Origin: Stenopsyche tienmushanensis
Taxonomy: Eukaryota > Arthropoda > Insecta > Trichoptera > Stenopsychidae
Assembly: GCA_008973525.1 (NCBI GenBank)
Contig: WACJ01000519.1
Span: forward strand, 1,488,001 to 1,552,000
Direction of reading: 5' to 3'
DNA length: 64,000 nucleotides
Made by a program: the position numbers and the translations under genes. The notes beneath the pieces are model-generated. The model searched no databases. It was not told the origin of the DNA and was given only the letters and a program-made list of their open reading frames with translations. Positions 46,401 through 57,403 of the stretch are shown here, piece after piece; positions within the stretch are counted from its first letter, which is position 1, and every line of letters begins with the position of its first letter.

Positions 46401-48096
46401 GTTTCAACGCTCTAGCCATGCAACACGCGGATAAAATGGAAAATTTAAAAGGTAATATATAGGCTCCGTTTGTTAAATAATAACATCGAGTTGACGCCCT
46501 TAATAAATTGTCTTTTTACAACGACAGGTCGCACACTTGTTCTGGGACAATTTACCGGAGTGAGCCTCGATGGCGATGTGTATTTGGGCAATACAGAAGT
46601 TAGACATAATTGGCTCGATGTTAGTATATTCCTCAATTCTTTATAGTTTTCGAATCGAGTCTAAATTTTTGTAGTTTATTCTAGTTGATAAAGAACGTAA
46701 ACCAACACGACGAAGCAGTACAGTCGATACCCACGTATGAAAAAACATTGTCGACGGTATTGAGAGATATTCACATCAAACGCAGGTATTTAGAGCGAAA
46801 TTATAAATGCTATTATTATATTTATGTTTTTAAAAACGCCGCATGATGTATTTATTTATAGGAAATTCATGCCGAAAATACAAGCTGCCGAATATTGCAA
46901 TCAATTACGCCATTTGACGACTTCTTTGGAGGATATCTATTTATCGGGTGGCGGTTTTCCTTCGTCGGTGCCTAAATCACTTTCGGCTTATGAAATAGTG
47001 GTGGAACCGTAAGTATAAACATAGTTAAGTGGGGTCTTATTAATAAAACTTTGCTCCGTTGGTCATTCGTCCAATCAGTATGTTCACGGGTCAATCTTAA
47101 TCGAGCAACACATTGCTGTCTGAAGAGTTCTGGGCCTTCGTACCAGTCTTCTAGCATGTAAATCTCTCTTTCATCCTTATTCTTATTGTCCGTTCACTCA
47201 CATTGACACCTTTTTTCGATTGGATACGCTGCTGAATCTCGACGGTGGTGAGAAACTGATTTAACATGACTTCCAAGATGATAGACTGATCATCACGAGC
47301 CGATGTGCATCTTGTGGTAAAGATTTAAGCTGATACCAATTTAAGGTATATCGAAATCGTGGTACAGTCAGGGTAGCAGCTTGTTCAATAAGCAACACTG
47401 CCTGTGACTTGAGCTACAGTAATTGACATCTTTGAAGGATTACTGAAATTCAAATTAATCGCACCTTCAATTACACAATTTACTAAATAAAACATAGTTG
47501 CTTTATATTGCTATATTTATTTTTGGGCCACATTCCGTGTTGTTATAAATATATTGAAATAAAATATCTTATACATTTTTATCAATGCACAGTGAAGCCG
47601 GACCATTAATGATTTCCCCCACTGGACAAATTATAACCCCATCATCTTGTCCGGGAGATCAATTAGTCAGCTTTATTGCAGTCCATCTTGATGAAGCGAT
47701 GGAGGGATTGACTCAATATAAAATGTACGTATCATGTTTTGGCTTTCGTATTCAAAATGCAGTATTTTTAAAATTAGTTCGTATTTCAGAAATAAACACA
47801 CAGAGCGTTCGTTGCACAAGGAATGCATTTCAAGATTAGGTTTGCTCGAATTGATGAAGGACGATTGTGTGACACCTGATCGCATGATACAGTGCTGTCA
47901 GCACCTTTTACAACATGGATCTGAATTGAAAAAAGTATGTAAAATACGCATTTTAATCAATCAATCACAAAAAGATGGCGATAATATCGAAGATTTCATC
48001 TTTTAGGATCTCAACGGAATTAGCCTATGGGTTACGAGTTATTATTCGGTTTTATCGGACGGCGTAATGTGCATTCCTTGGGATTGGAAATGGTAG
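43440..48096 (+). CDS. Tcaim: TCAIM-like mitochondrial protein, 13 exons
   Basis: Exons: 43440-43468, 43587-43698, 43771-43888, 43972-44110, 44194-44295, 45007-45124, 46349-46451, 46528-46619, 46685-46785, 46862-47008, 47593-47724, 47790-47934, 48007-48096. All junctions are GT-AG and in phase, giving 475 residues, close to vertebrate TCAIM. The short first exon supplies a basic start (MFLNVSKIKW, then CRRLST) fitting a mitochondrial presequence; it is the least certain exon. Recognisable family blocks are ALRPFYFSVHPDLFGRFPEQ followed by NENSLKQLS, HLSFYLREKNEPKG, IKWDSGWNVSHIRGGLQSFN, GDVYLGNTEVRHNW and the C-terminal YYSVLSDGVMCIPWDWKW. These are the two conserved domains of TCAIM (DUF4460 and DUF4461). 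The vertebrate protein is mitochondrial and restrains T-cell activation; the insect role is unknown. Introns 5, 6 and 10 hold transposon relics. Confidence 0.92.
44394..44634 (+). mobile_element. mariner-derived MITE in TCAIM intron 5
   Basis: A 241-bp element with perfect 25-bp inverted ends beginning TGGGTGTGTGAATAAGTTCC. The interior near the right end still encodes LPKRWAKAVASDG and a stop, the last residues of a mariner transposase. It is an internal-deletion derivative, and its perfect ends suggest recent activity. Confidence 0.9.
45880..46235 (-). mobile_element. R1-like LINE reverse transcriptase relic, antisense in TCAIM intron 6
   Basis: The minus strand reads ASPYLVRIVESYLHERVLMY, then QQDIPQGSVLRPAL, NVMYDGLLWIPLMKGAKMV and TSADNVAI, interrupted by stops. 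These match the QGS box and the YADD box (here SADN) of R1/jockey-type reverse transcriptases. It is dead and lies opposite to the host gene. Confidence 0.75.
47040..47405 (-). mobile_element. Tc1-like transposase relic in TCAIM intron 10
   Basis: The minus strand reads FLTTVEIQQRIQSKKGVNVS then ERTIRIRMKER, the second helix-turn-helix region of Tc1-like transposases. After stops it continues with ARLRLTREHTDWTNDQRSKV, the stretch just before the first catalytic Asp. The rest is missing. Confidence 0.7.
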
Positions 48097-48192
48097 ATGG
48101 AGTACCGTTCTAGTGACTGCATATCCAAATGCTTATTCTACTGACGAAACACAAAGTGCAATTGTTAATCATGGAAAATTATTTTTAAAAAA

Positions 48193-48198
48193 AATAAA
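48193..48198 (+). terminator. TCAIM poly(A) signal candidate
   Basis: AATAAA lies 97 bases after the TCAIM stop codon, the first canonical signal downstream. Confidence 0.6.
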
Positions 48199-48599
48199 TG
48201 GATAAATATATTTACTTACGTGACAATAAGATTCAGATTGTACCTTGTCTTATTTTACCAGCAACCCTTTTAATTTTTATTTATCTGATCAAAATTGAAT
48301 TTTCTACTGGAAATGACTGCGTTTAATCCTAGATCACTAATCATTAGTCTTACAGACTACAAACTTATCTCTAGCTAACTATTGATGGCATACATTGCTT
48401 GGGATGAATAAAAGTATTTTTTTAAATATCAATAATTCATGCATAATTTATTTCATTGTCTATATGATTTTCATCACATTACATTTCTATTACCTGAAAA
48501 GTTTGAAAATAAATAAATAAATATAACACGGAATTTTGCTTTCTTGAATTACAGACCGACATGAACAGCGTAGTACATGAGTGAATCCGTACCCTAACA

Positions 48600-48905
48600 T
48601 ATACATTTGTACTTCGATAGTCGAGATTGAGTTAGTGGTGAATATCTGTCCATATCATTGTATTGGAACATTTTGGATACAGAAAAATATCAGCAAGGTG
48701 GGTTCCATGTCAGTTCAGTGAGGCACAAAATAATTTATGGAACCGACCTCGCTCAGCAACTTTTAAATCACTATGAAATGAGTGAGTGTAGGAAATCTGG
48801 AGAGAAAGCGCCAACCAAGGTGGAAACTCAACATTCTGCTTTTAAAGTGATGGCTATGGTGTTTTGGGATTCATAAAGCAAAATTCCAGGTTACATCTGA
48901 ATCGC
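48600..48905 (+). mobile_element. mariner transposase relic
   Basis: The plus strand reads ISARWVPCQFSEAQ, then after a frame change GEKAPTKVETQHSAFKVMAM and VFWDS. 'ARWVP' and 'VMATVFWDS'-type motifs are characteristic of mariner transposases. Stops and frame changes show it is dead; ends were not located. Confidence 0.75.
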
Positions 48906-49420
48906 CCTTGTATTATAATATCTAGCGAAATACAGAAATGGAAAAATATACAGTTCACAATTAATTGTCAATGAAGATAATTTTATTGAGATCAAAATAC
49001 AGATATTAAATTATCTACACGCTTTATATATACGCATAATCATACGAGTAGGAAGACAATCGAAATAAATAGCATACAATTTACATAAGAATTTCACGAA
49101 ATATAAATATTAAATATCACTGGTAGTTTCAAGATCTTTGTGCACACATTAGAAAAATAGTCAACGGCCTAAATCTTAATTTACGAAATGTCGCATTTGA
49201 GTATATAATAAATAACGCATCGATAAAAATAAAATATTCATTTATATAATTTATAAAATTACAATACAATAACTCCTCGGTCGGCAAAATTTCAACGGTC
49301 TTTTTAAAAAAGATCAATTGAAAAATAACAAAGTGGATATAGATAATCTCGTGGTTCAGATTTGTAAATCTGATTGTCTTGAATTCAAGAAAAGGATATT
49401 CTTGCTATTCTAGGTGTATA

Positions 49421-49610
49421 CAGGGTGCGTTCAATAAGTAATGCAACCAATTTTTTCTAAACACTGCTCATGAGGTTATATGTCCTCGTTTTGGCAATAT
49501 GGCAGAGTGAGGTCATGGCTTCTGAGTGGAGTGCCTTCTCAGGCCTAGTAACACTGCTTCCGGAAGTGTATCAATGCACTAATTTGGTTGCATTGCTTAT
49601 TGAACGCTTA
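49421..49610. mobile_element. 190-bp MITE with GGGTGCGTTCAATAAG ends
   Basis: CAGGGTGCGTTCAATAAGTA plus ATGCAACCAA at the left is mirrored by TTGGTTGCATTGCTTATTGA plus ACGCTTA at the right, about 27 bp of near-perfect inverted repeat flanked by TA. It is likely of Tc1/mariner type. The interior is non-coding. Confidence 0.85.
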
Positions 49611-50442
49611 AAAACATTTATATTTGAATTGTGTCAATTGATTCTCCGTCTGACGTTTTTAATTTATCTCACAGTCCAGAATCTATTGAAAGTAAATACG
49701 TTCTACGTTAAACTTGTTTTTGTACGAACCGTTAGTCTTATTATCTGCGGACAATTTATTCATAGAATATCTACGGAGCGAAAGCCTATCGATGGTGAGT
49801 AACTATTGTAATAAAAATGTATGACTAGCCTTAGAATGAAAATTTATCGTTGTAAATAAGATGATAGTGTATGCGTATTTGTGTCGGAATTTTTATTACA
49901 ACTAAAACTTTCAGTCTTTTTACAATTCACAAAACCGTCACGTAATGTTTTAATATGATAAATTGAAATTATGTTGCTATAGAAATTAAAACTTAGAAAA
50001 TCCTTATTAAAATATTTGAAGCACTATACTATAAATTTACGATATTCAATTTATTAAAGGTTTTAAAATAAATAAACTGTGTTTGTAAACGCTCGTTTCT
50101 TACCGTGTATTATTTTGTAAATCTCTTTTAGCGTTATGATCGAAAACTCACGACATATCCTTTCGTTAACAGCCCGGAATGATTTCTTGATAAACAATCT
50201 TCTGTACTCGCCGAATATTCAAAGAGCATATTGAATATTCTATTCGATCTCGAGTCAGAAAAATTAACAAATGAGCGCGCGAAATTATTTTTTCCCTTGT
50301 GAAAATGGCAAACACTGCCGGTAGGTTTAATCATCTTAATTTCTCTGTCGTTCTCAAATGTTGTCATAAACTGATATTCGTAGAAAAATTCTACTAAATC
50401 ATTTCAAATCAAAATATATCCTCAGTTTTGCTTTAGATCTTA

Positions 50443-53400
50443 TCATTTATTGATATTATCTTCCTGAATAATCACCAATTTATTCTTTTGTCTAGTAACT
50501 TTTGTGGTTGGATTACTATTGGTAAGTTGCAAATGTTTCAAATTTTGACTCGGTATTCCGCTCTGAAAATGAATTCCAACGGTTAATCAATCATCAATTA
50601 GAATTACTCGAAAGCGAGTATAAATAAAAATAGATGTTACCTGATGGAATCTAGCAACCTGTTGAATTCTGTCGACAAATCTAGCATTTCCCTCTACTAC
50701 GTTATCTTTCACATTGAATTTGGCCATGGTAGATGCTATGCGACTATGCTGTGTCATCATATTGTCTGATCCAATCATTCTATGATCTATTCTGGAAGGG
50801 TATTCTAAGGACAAAGGCATGTCTCTATTTATACCGTTGCATAGCGAACTGTCACTCTCAGTGCCGCCGCCCATTTCGCTCATCAACTGATTTAGAGTGT
50901 GATAATGCCTGAAATAATATAAAAGAACTCATGTATTTATGGGATATTTTTATACAAATTGGGTGAGTGAATAAGTTCATGCCATTTTTTGTGAAAATAA
51001 ATCCTCTATAATAAAAAAATAAGTTAATTAAAGTAATGCCCGTCCCTAGCCACTAATTTTGCCCATCTTTCTGGCCGCATTTAAATTCCACGTTGAAAGA
51101 ACGGCACGTCTTTTGAGGCAATCCAAGAATTGATTCATTTTTTAGTGTGAGAAATGAAATGTGATATGCGACCTAGTGTTGTCATGCTGCAAAATCATTT
51201 TGTTGTGTTTTTCGGCATTTTGTATCATTCCCATTTCTGTCAGACGTTTGTTCAACTCCTGATGATTTTGCAAGTTCAGATTGCGTTTGATATGGATCTT
51301 CATCAAGCAATGTTTCTAATTCTTCATCGTCAAACTTTTTTGGTTCACCAATGCGTTCTCATCAAAATTATTATTTTCTTAGCGATTAAACTAATCTCTG
51401 CATGTTCTTTCTGCCATTAAAGTAGCGCAGTAAAATTCCCAAGAAGACAGGATACTTATTCACACCTAACAATATTCCTATTATATACCTAGCTGTTAAG
51501 GTAGGTGGTTCTACGAGCATGGGCAAGACGAGCATGTTGAAGAGCAGCCCATGCGTCACCACAACGTCTTCGCCAACTACCTGCCTCCTGTTGTGCAGCA
51601 CCGGCAGTCGCTTCCAAGCCGACACACGTAGTCCGTAGATCAATGACCTAAAATCGAAAACTCAATTAAATCCTAAATCAATACAAACTTCCGGACCACA
51701 TTCAAGACGTCGTTACCTTCTGAAAATATTTATACAACAGTGTTCGCATTTCATTCTGAGACAATTTATTCAATCGCGCCATCAAAAGTTCTTCTCCGCG
51801 GTCTCTCTGGCCTCCCGCTGCTATTAAATTTTGTCCTCGTCCGCATATCAACTCGTTCTTGTATTCGATGGCCGTGTCTATTGCCTCGATTGCTTCTTCG
51901 TATTCTAATAATTTTCTTTCCTGCAGAAAAACTGAAATTATCACAAAGCATTTTGACCTATCGTATCGAGTATTATAATCGTACTGACCTCAGTGTCGGA
52001 GAGCGATCGGTGAATCTTTCGTTTGTGCCCCAAAATACACCGCTGATCGATCAGACACTCTCTGGTTTTTCTCAAATTTCTTATCTCTCGCCTCAGCATG
52101 GATTCTTTGTCTTCGGATAGTTGACACGTTTGTAGATCTGAAGTCTTCTCTTTTAGCACGTGATCCAGATGCGAAATTCTCACGCTGACCTGTTTTAGAG
52201 TGTGTTGTTTCTTTTCTTTAATTTTTGCATCGGACGATTGATTGACTTCCCGATTCTGCAGTTCTTCAAGCTTGCTCTTATCCTTGACCAGTTCCAGTTC
52301 TAGAGTATTTTTTTTCTTTTCGTCCCTCTTTATCTGTTTCTTTACTTGTTCTATCTGTTTTTTGTATGCTTTTAACATGTTTTCGTGTTTTTTGACTTTC
52401 TTATTGTTATCGCAATCGTTGCCGCTTGCCGTTTTCCCGATCCCGCAATCGGTTTTCATAATGATCTACTATCGCTTTACACTTGCGGACATGTTGACCG
52501 AGCTTCGTGTTTCCTCCGCTGCCGACAAACTCAGTTTGAGCGGATTCCAAGTTGATTTTGGCTTTTTTTAATTCTTCGTTGATGTCATTCTTCTCGGCTG
52601 TTCTTTTATAACTATTCTGCTTTCTGACGATCTTCGTCAGATCACGTATCAGCTGTTCTTCTGCTACGCAAAGACCGAGCAGCTCTCTCAGTTGAACCTC
52701 TCCGTCTTGTATTGCCTTGGAAAGCTTTGAAACGAGATTCTGTTTGAGTGTATATTTTTGGAAAAGATTTTTATACTTCTTGCATATTTCGTCGGGTACT
52801 GGAGAATCAATCATCTTTAATAGCTCTCTCTGCACGAGCTTTGGCTCCGGATCTTCGCAGGCGCGGCGACTGTCGAGAACAATTTTGCGAGATTCGGGAG
52901 ACATCGCATCGGCGGCGGCCCGCCTCAAAGACTCGAGCTGGCTTTCAGTGAGACTCTCACCTGGCCGCAGTGTCTTTCTCCTTCCAGGTGGTGCGGAAGG
53001 TTCCGAGACGCACAGTATCTGAAGTCTCCAAGTCACCAGCTCCTCCGCAATGAAGATATTCTTCGCATCTATCCGACGTTAACTCATCCGTCTTTTCCCT
53101 AAAACGCTCCATATGTTTGAAGAGTTTGTCTGCAAATAAAAAATCATCGTGCTGCACGCTCGCATCTGAATCATCATCGGAGTCACCAAACTCGCTCGGT
53201 TCAGTGTCTTCTGCAATCCTGGGTAATGGATTTTTGTCCGTTGCTGGATCGGGTTCTTCAACACCTTCGCCGATTCCTATCCGCGTTGGATCAAGACATT
53301 CATCACACTCTGCTTTTAAGAATAACCATTCATTGATTTGTCCAATTTCATTCTTCGATAGCGTGTTTGAATCTAATATCCTCTGAAAAAGTCCCTCAGC

Positions 53401-54561
53401 GTTCGAGACCAATTTGACCCATTGCTGCGCGGCAAATTGCAGACCAAACTGACGATCGCCGGTATCTTCAGGCGCTTTTTCCGTTTCGAGCGGTGTGTCA
53501 TTGTCCGCAAAGCCATTTATCGTTACGCAGTTACGTATTCCTCGACAGCGCCGACAGAATTCCAAAATTTGTACATTTTCCTCAGTTTGTGTCGGGTCCG
53601 TGCTCAGACAGCAAATGATCCACGTAAACGCACGTCCCCCGAAGGAGTCCCTCAGCATGGCTGTCAATAGCGAGCGCTCGTAATCGACAAGTCTTCGGTC
53701 CGACGTCCGAAGGAGGCTCGCGAACGACTTCCTCGAGTGAACGGAGGCTCGGTTCCGGACGGGACGATAATTCACAGAAGCTAGCCGTGGATAGTCTGTG
53801 ATGCAGAATACCGCCAGCTCCTATCCATCTCTGTTCTATACTCACAGTGAAAACGGAATGACAGGGTTCACGATTTGGTTCGGCGAAGCCTTTTGATAAA
53901 TACCGAAACGCCTCGTTTACGTCACTGCAACGGGCCAATCCGCAACCGAGAAGATCTACGACTCCACCGTTTACCAATCGCATCCACGTCAGATGTATTA
54001 CATAGCTGCGTTCAGGCATTTCATTCAATCTTTGGAATGTATCACTTAGAAATCGTGGGATTATTCCCCTTTCATTTTCGTTATAAATGGATTCTATATC
54101 TGAAAAGAAATACAAATGAGATTCGATGGATTGACGTAACAATTTTAAATCACAATTTGTTATTATGGTGATTTTAAGATACTTTAGATGGAATTTAACT
54201 TAAGTATTCAAATTATTGAAGGTGATTTTTAATAAAGTATAATAGATAATATAAGCAGAATTGAAAAAGTTTTGACATTGAATATAATTTAATAAATGGA
54301 TTTACCTTTGCCGAGGAGTGTGTAAGTTTTGCCAGTATTGGTCTGACCGAAGACGACTATGGAGGTGTCGCAGCCGTCGAGGAGGCACGCGAGTTGGGGA
54401 GCCGCCACACAAGAATAGATGCGCTCTTGTTCTGATCCACAAAAGGCAGCTTCTACTGGAAAGCGACGTCCGTCTATTGCCCCTACGAGACCGTCTCCCA
54501 AAACTTGCACGCCCCCGCCTCCGCCCCTCGAGCGGGCCGCCACGCGCACCGGCACCTCCAT
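50443..54561 (-). CDS. cos2: Costal-2/KIF7-type kinesin with reading-frame breaks
   Basis: Hedgehog-pathway kinesin-like scaffold. Segments from the start: 54306-54561; 51989-54099; 51717-51920; 51581-51647 (possibly to 51489); 50641-50908; 50443-50562. Exon 1 has the P-loop GQTNTGKTYT; exon 2 has GIIPRF, HSVFTVSIEQRW (where SSRSH would be), FCELSSRPEP (where DLAGSE would be), LLTAMLRDSFGG, and ILEFCRRCRGIRN at the motor end. An acidic linker and coiled coils follow. LLEYEEAIEAIDTAIEYKNE and YKYFQKVIDLR are hallmarks of KIF7/KIF27/Cos2. The long second exon cannot be read in one frame: +1 changes are needed near 53715-53745 and 52407-52459. A third, at about 53000, can be explained by a 91-bp intron 52870-52960 (CAG|GTGAGAG...CTCGACAG). 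Exon 4 to 5 is also out of phase. Assembly error or real lesions cannot be told apart here. Confidence 0.85.
50961..51468 (-). mobile_element. mariner element relic in a cos2 intron
   Basis: Ends GGGTGAGTGAATAAGTTCAT and GATACTTATTCACACC are worn inverted repeats of the same type as at 44394. The minus strand encodes IILQHDNTRSHITFHF (second catalytic Asp motif) and closes with RPERWAKLVARDGHYFN and a stop. About 508 bp remain of a 1.3-kb family length. Confidence 0.88.
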
Positions 54562-55437
54562 CACAACACACGATCTAAACTAACTACATTGGTCTAAGCG
54601 CACATTTTAGCGACCAGTAACGCGACTGTCATCAAACACTCGATTTGTTCAATATTTTATTTTTTGTTTTTCTAAAATATTAATAAACGATAATTATGCA
54701 ATGAACTGAGCATACCATTGAAAATAGTACTTGAAATTTTAGTATTTAAGATATGTTGATAATTTACTAAATAATTAATTTCCGTTTTTGCTGAACGATG
54801 CTTATTTTTAATTTAATAATAAATTTAATTCTATATATTTTTATTCAATTTACATAATGACGACTCATGTGTGGCAAAATTAATTTTGTGCATTCTCTTC
54901 ATAAAAGTTCTTCACTGAGTAATAAAAAAATAGTTAACTATATATTCTGACATTTTGATCCAATGATAATATCATTATTTGGCTGTTCGTAAAATAAATA
55001 TTGGCCGGTTTTTAATTTCCATTAAAATGTAAAAAACTATATAGGAACATTTTTATATTATTTTGGAAATGCTATTTTTTCTACTGGCAACATTTGGTAA
55101 AAAAATAATTTTGATTATGGTTTATAAAATTAAAATAAAACATTTATTAAGTAAAAATGCTCAATTTTAAAAAATAGCTCTATTTTACAACATATAAAAC
55201 CTAAACAAAAATCTTATAATTTATATATCCACCCTCCGATATAAAGAAACATTAAAATCTTAACGAATATTTCACTAAGTCTCTATACTTCAAGATGGTT
55301 CAAAATAGTGCACAAAGTCATCGCAGGAAAAAGTATCAACATAAATAAATAATACAAACATTGAAAGTCTCAGTATTGCATAATTCATTTTGAAAGTTTA
55401 GACGTTTTAAAATTGTTCAGCTTTACACAGTAATACT
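54562..55437. promoter_or_regulatory. cos2 upstream region and ABHD16A 3' UTR
   Basis: 876 bp between two minus-strand genes. On the minus strand AATAAA occurs near 55140, a candidate ABHD16A poly(A) signal. The last bases before 54561 hold the cos2 leader, which I could not map to a start site. Confidence 0.5.
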
Positions 55438-56898
55438 TTACGGAATTTCTAAGTAATCAACGGGCAAGGGCGTGCAGTGCGTCGCTTGATGATTGGAAAG
55501 ATACTTTTCAATGAGGGAAAAAACCTTTTTATTTTTCTCGACGTCTCCCGTAAAACTATTCATAACCGCGGTGATAGTCTCCGGATCCATTTTCAAGCCG
55601 AGATAATGCCGAGCGGCATTGATTTGGTCCTCTTCCATCAAATTGGGATACCTCTGAACGAGTATCTTTATCAAAAGATCATTACATCTATTGGTGGATA
55701 TGTCGCCCTCTTCCACTGTTATTATCTCGTCCATCGTGCGACGGATCAGTTTCAGGGGTCCCGAATAGTCTTTCAGAATGCCCGCGACGTTCAAGTCTAC
55801 GTGATTTTTTACAATCTCCATGACGAGCGGTTCCAGGGCGAGAGGCATCTTCGCGCACGCCAAGGCGGAGACATCGTCGAACGTCGCATCCAAGATTACT
55901 CCCTTGACGTTCGTGTACTGCGTGGCCGCCCACGCGACCGAGTAGCATCCTATGCTCCATCCGTGCAAAATTATCTTGTCGGGCGTGAACTTCAGTTCAT
56001 TGATGGCGAACTGAATGACTGCATCGATGGCTTGCTGTTCTTGCAGCGGGTACGGTCGTCCTGTGCTTCCGCCGAAGCCTGGGTGATTCCATCCGAGGGC
56101 TGAATATTCGGCCTCTATCGGCGTCGTCACCATGCCGATCTCATAAAAACCGGCATTTCCCTCTGCCGTGATGAAGAGAGTCTTTCCTTTCTGTGTCAGT
56201 CTTCTATCGAAGAACATGCAATCTACACTGTTGCCATCTACCGTCTTTATCTTATAGCGCTGTCCGTTGTTTTCACGGATAAGTTTCACTCGGTTCTCGA
56301 GCAGCGTCCTACCGATGAACATGTTTAATAGCGTCGTGGACCCGGGATAGAAGAGCGCAAGACCAAAAGTGCTGACGGCGATGTTGCCGAATATGTTTAA
56401 GGCAAAATCAGATAAATTCCTAGTCGTCCTTTTTGGAGGAGTCAAAAATGTCGGTTCGACAGTCCGTTTCACATTACGGACGTCGAAATCTACCGGCCAA
56501 GCTTCGAAGTCGAAATCATAGTATCGAAGGGCTGCTCTATTTTTTGCCGGATCGGTCAGATTCTTCACGAATTCTCTATATTGTGCGTTCGAAAGTCTTC
56601 CGCATCCTCGCAGACAGATCGACGCCGCCGCGACGAGGCCAACGCTGGAAATGAACTTAAAAAGTGCAGGCAGAGAGTTCACTGCAAAGTAGTCTTTCTT
56701 GTATGAATAGAGGCCGATCAGAGGCGACGTGTAGACGCTGATCTTCCAAACGAGGCTGAGAGAGCGAACGATCCCGTCGCCCCATCTCTCGGCTCCGTTG
56801 GGGGTGTAAAATCTACTAGTGGCTGCGTCTCCGTTGACGACAGCGTGCAGCCTCGGTCCGAAGAAACATAACCAGATCTGTTTCATCGTCATGTCCAT
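55438..56898 (-). CDS. Abhd16a: ABHD16A-type phosphatidylserine lipase
   Basis: Uninterrupted 486-codon frame, somewhat shorter than vertebrate ABHD16A. That enzyme is a membrane alpha/beta-hydrolase that cleaves phosphatidylserine to lysophosphatidylserine at the endoplasmic reticulum. Family blocks are clear: LRGCGRLSNAQYREF (97-111), YYDFDFEAWPVDF (126-138), ALGWNHPGFGGSTGRPYP (267-284), the nucleophile elbow HGWSIG with S315, ILDATFDD (335-342), LIRRTMDEII with D390 and QATHCTPLP with H474. S315, D390 and H474 align with the expected catalytic triad. Hydrophobic stretches around 50-65 and 77-96 could anchor it in the membrane. I use the first ATG (56898); in-frame ATGs two and four codons later are alternatives. 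It has no introns, unlike its neighbours. Confidence 0.95.
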   Translation of the reverse strand: MDMTMKQIWLCFFGPRLHAVVNGDAATSRFYTPNGAERWGDGIVRSLSLVWKISVYTSPLIGLYSYKKDYFAVNSLPALFKFISSVGLVAAASICLRGCGRLSNAQYREFVKNLTDPAKNRAALRYYDFDFEAWPVDFDVRNVKRTVEPTFLTPPKRTTRNLSDFALNIFGNIAVSTFGLALFYPGSTTLLNMFIGRTLLENRVKLIRENNGQRYKIKTVDGNSVDCMFFDRRLTQKGKTLFITAEGNAGFYEIGMVTTPIEAEYSALGWNHPGFGGSTGRPYPLQEQQAIDAVIQFAINELKFTPDKIILHGWSIGCYSVAWAATQYTNVKGVILDATFDDVSALACAKMPLALEPLVMEIVKNHVDLNVAGILKDYSGPLKLIRRTMDEIITVEEGDISTNRCNDLLIKILVQRYPNLMEEDQINAARHYLGLKMDPETITAVMNSFTGDVEKNKKVFSLIEKYLSNHQATHCTPLPVDYLEIP

Positions 56899-57403
56899 TT
56901 TGCAGTGTAATATCTGAGAGCGCGACTAACACCCCATATTTCGAAACGCCGATCGAGGCCTGACTGTCAAGTTTTCGATAATTGCTTTATCTTTATGGCA
57001 TAAACAACAACAAATTTGTCTATAGCCACGAAGGAAACGTAATAATATTGTCAATGTAAATACAAATATATATACAATAAAATCATCCCATTTAATCTAT
57101 TACAATTATAAACTTATAGTATTCTAATACAAATTATAATATTGTTTTTATATTAATAGAAAATTGATTGTTGCTCATAATATTTCAGTCACAAAAATAA
57201 AAAATATATATCCATATATTATAAGATCAAGTGTAATATAAAATCTTGAGATTTTTTTGAGACCTTATAATAAATTAAATAAAAAAAGAAATGATTTTTT
57301 TAAAGATAAAATATTTTATTTTTGAAGCTATGGTCGGAAAATGAGATGTTATGTTTGTGCTAGTTCGCGTGTTGCTGTCGTTCATTAGTCAGTGACAGTT
57401 GAT
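56899..57403. promoter_or_regulatory. Divergent promoter region, ABHD16A and ZAD zinc finger
   Basis: A 505-bp AT-rich spacer separates the two start codons of head-to-head genes and must hold both promoters. No TATA box or known motif stands out. Confidence 0.6.

Larger units (their letters stand above)
48199..50442. other. Convergent intergenic spacer between TCAIM and cos2
   Basis: Holds the mariner relic at 48600-48905 and the small inverted-end element at 49421-49610. The remainder is AT-rich with no gene. The 3' UTR of the minus-strand kinesin should lie just below 50443. Confidence 0.5.

Noticed and set aside
52242..52571. Plus frames opposite cos2, rich in Ser and Phe
   Set aside because: Antisense of a lysine/glutamate-rich coiled coil gives such strings; not a gene.
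53832..53845. Donor-like ACT|GTGAGTATAG in the cos2 motor as the cause of the first frame change
   Set aside because: Using it with the acceptor at AGGAAG would delete the VSIEQRW and ELSS segments that match kinesins; nearer acceptors lead to stops.
55477..56103. 208-codon plus frame inside ABHD16A
   Set aside because: Antisense shadow of the conserved lipase frame.
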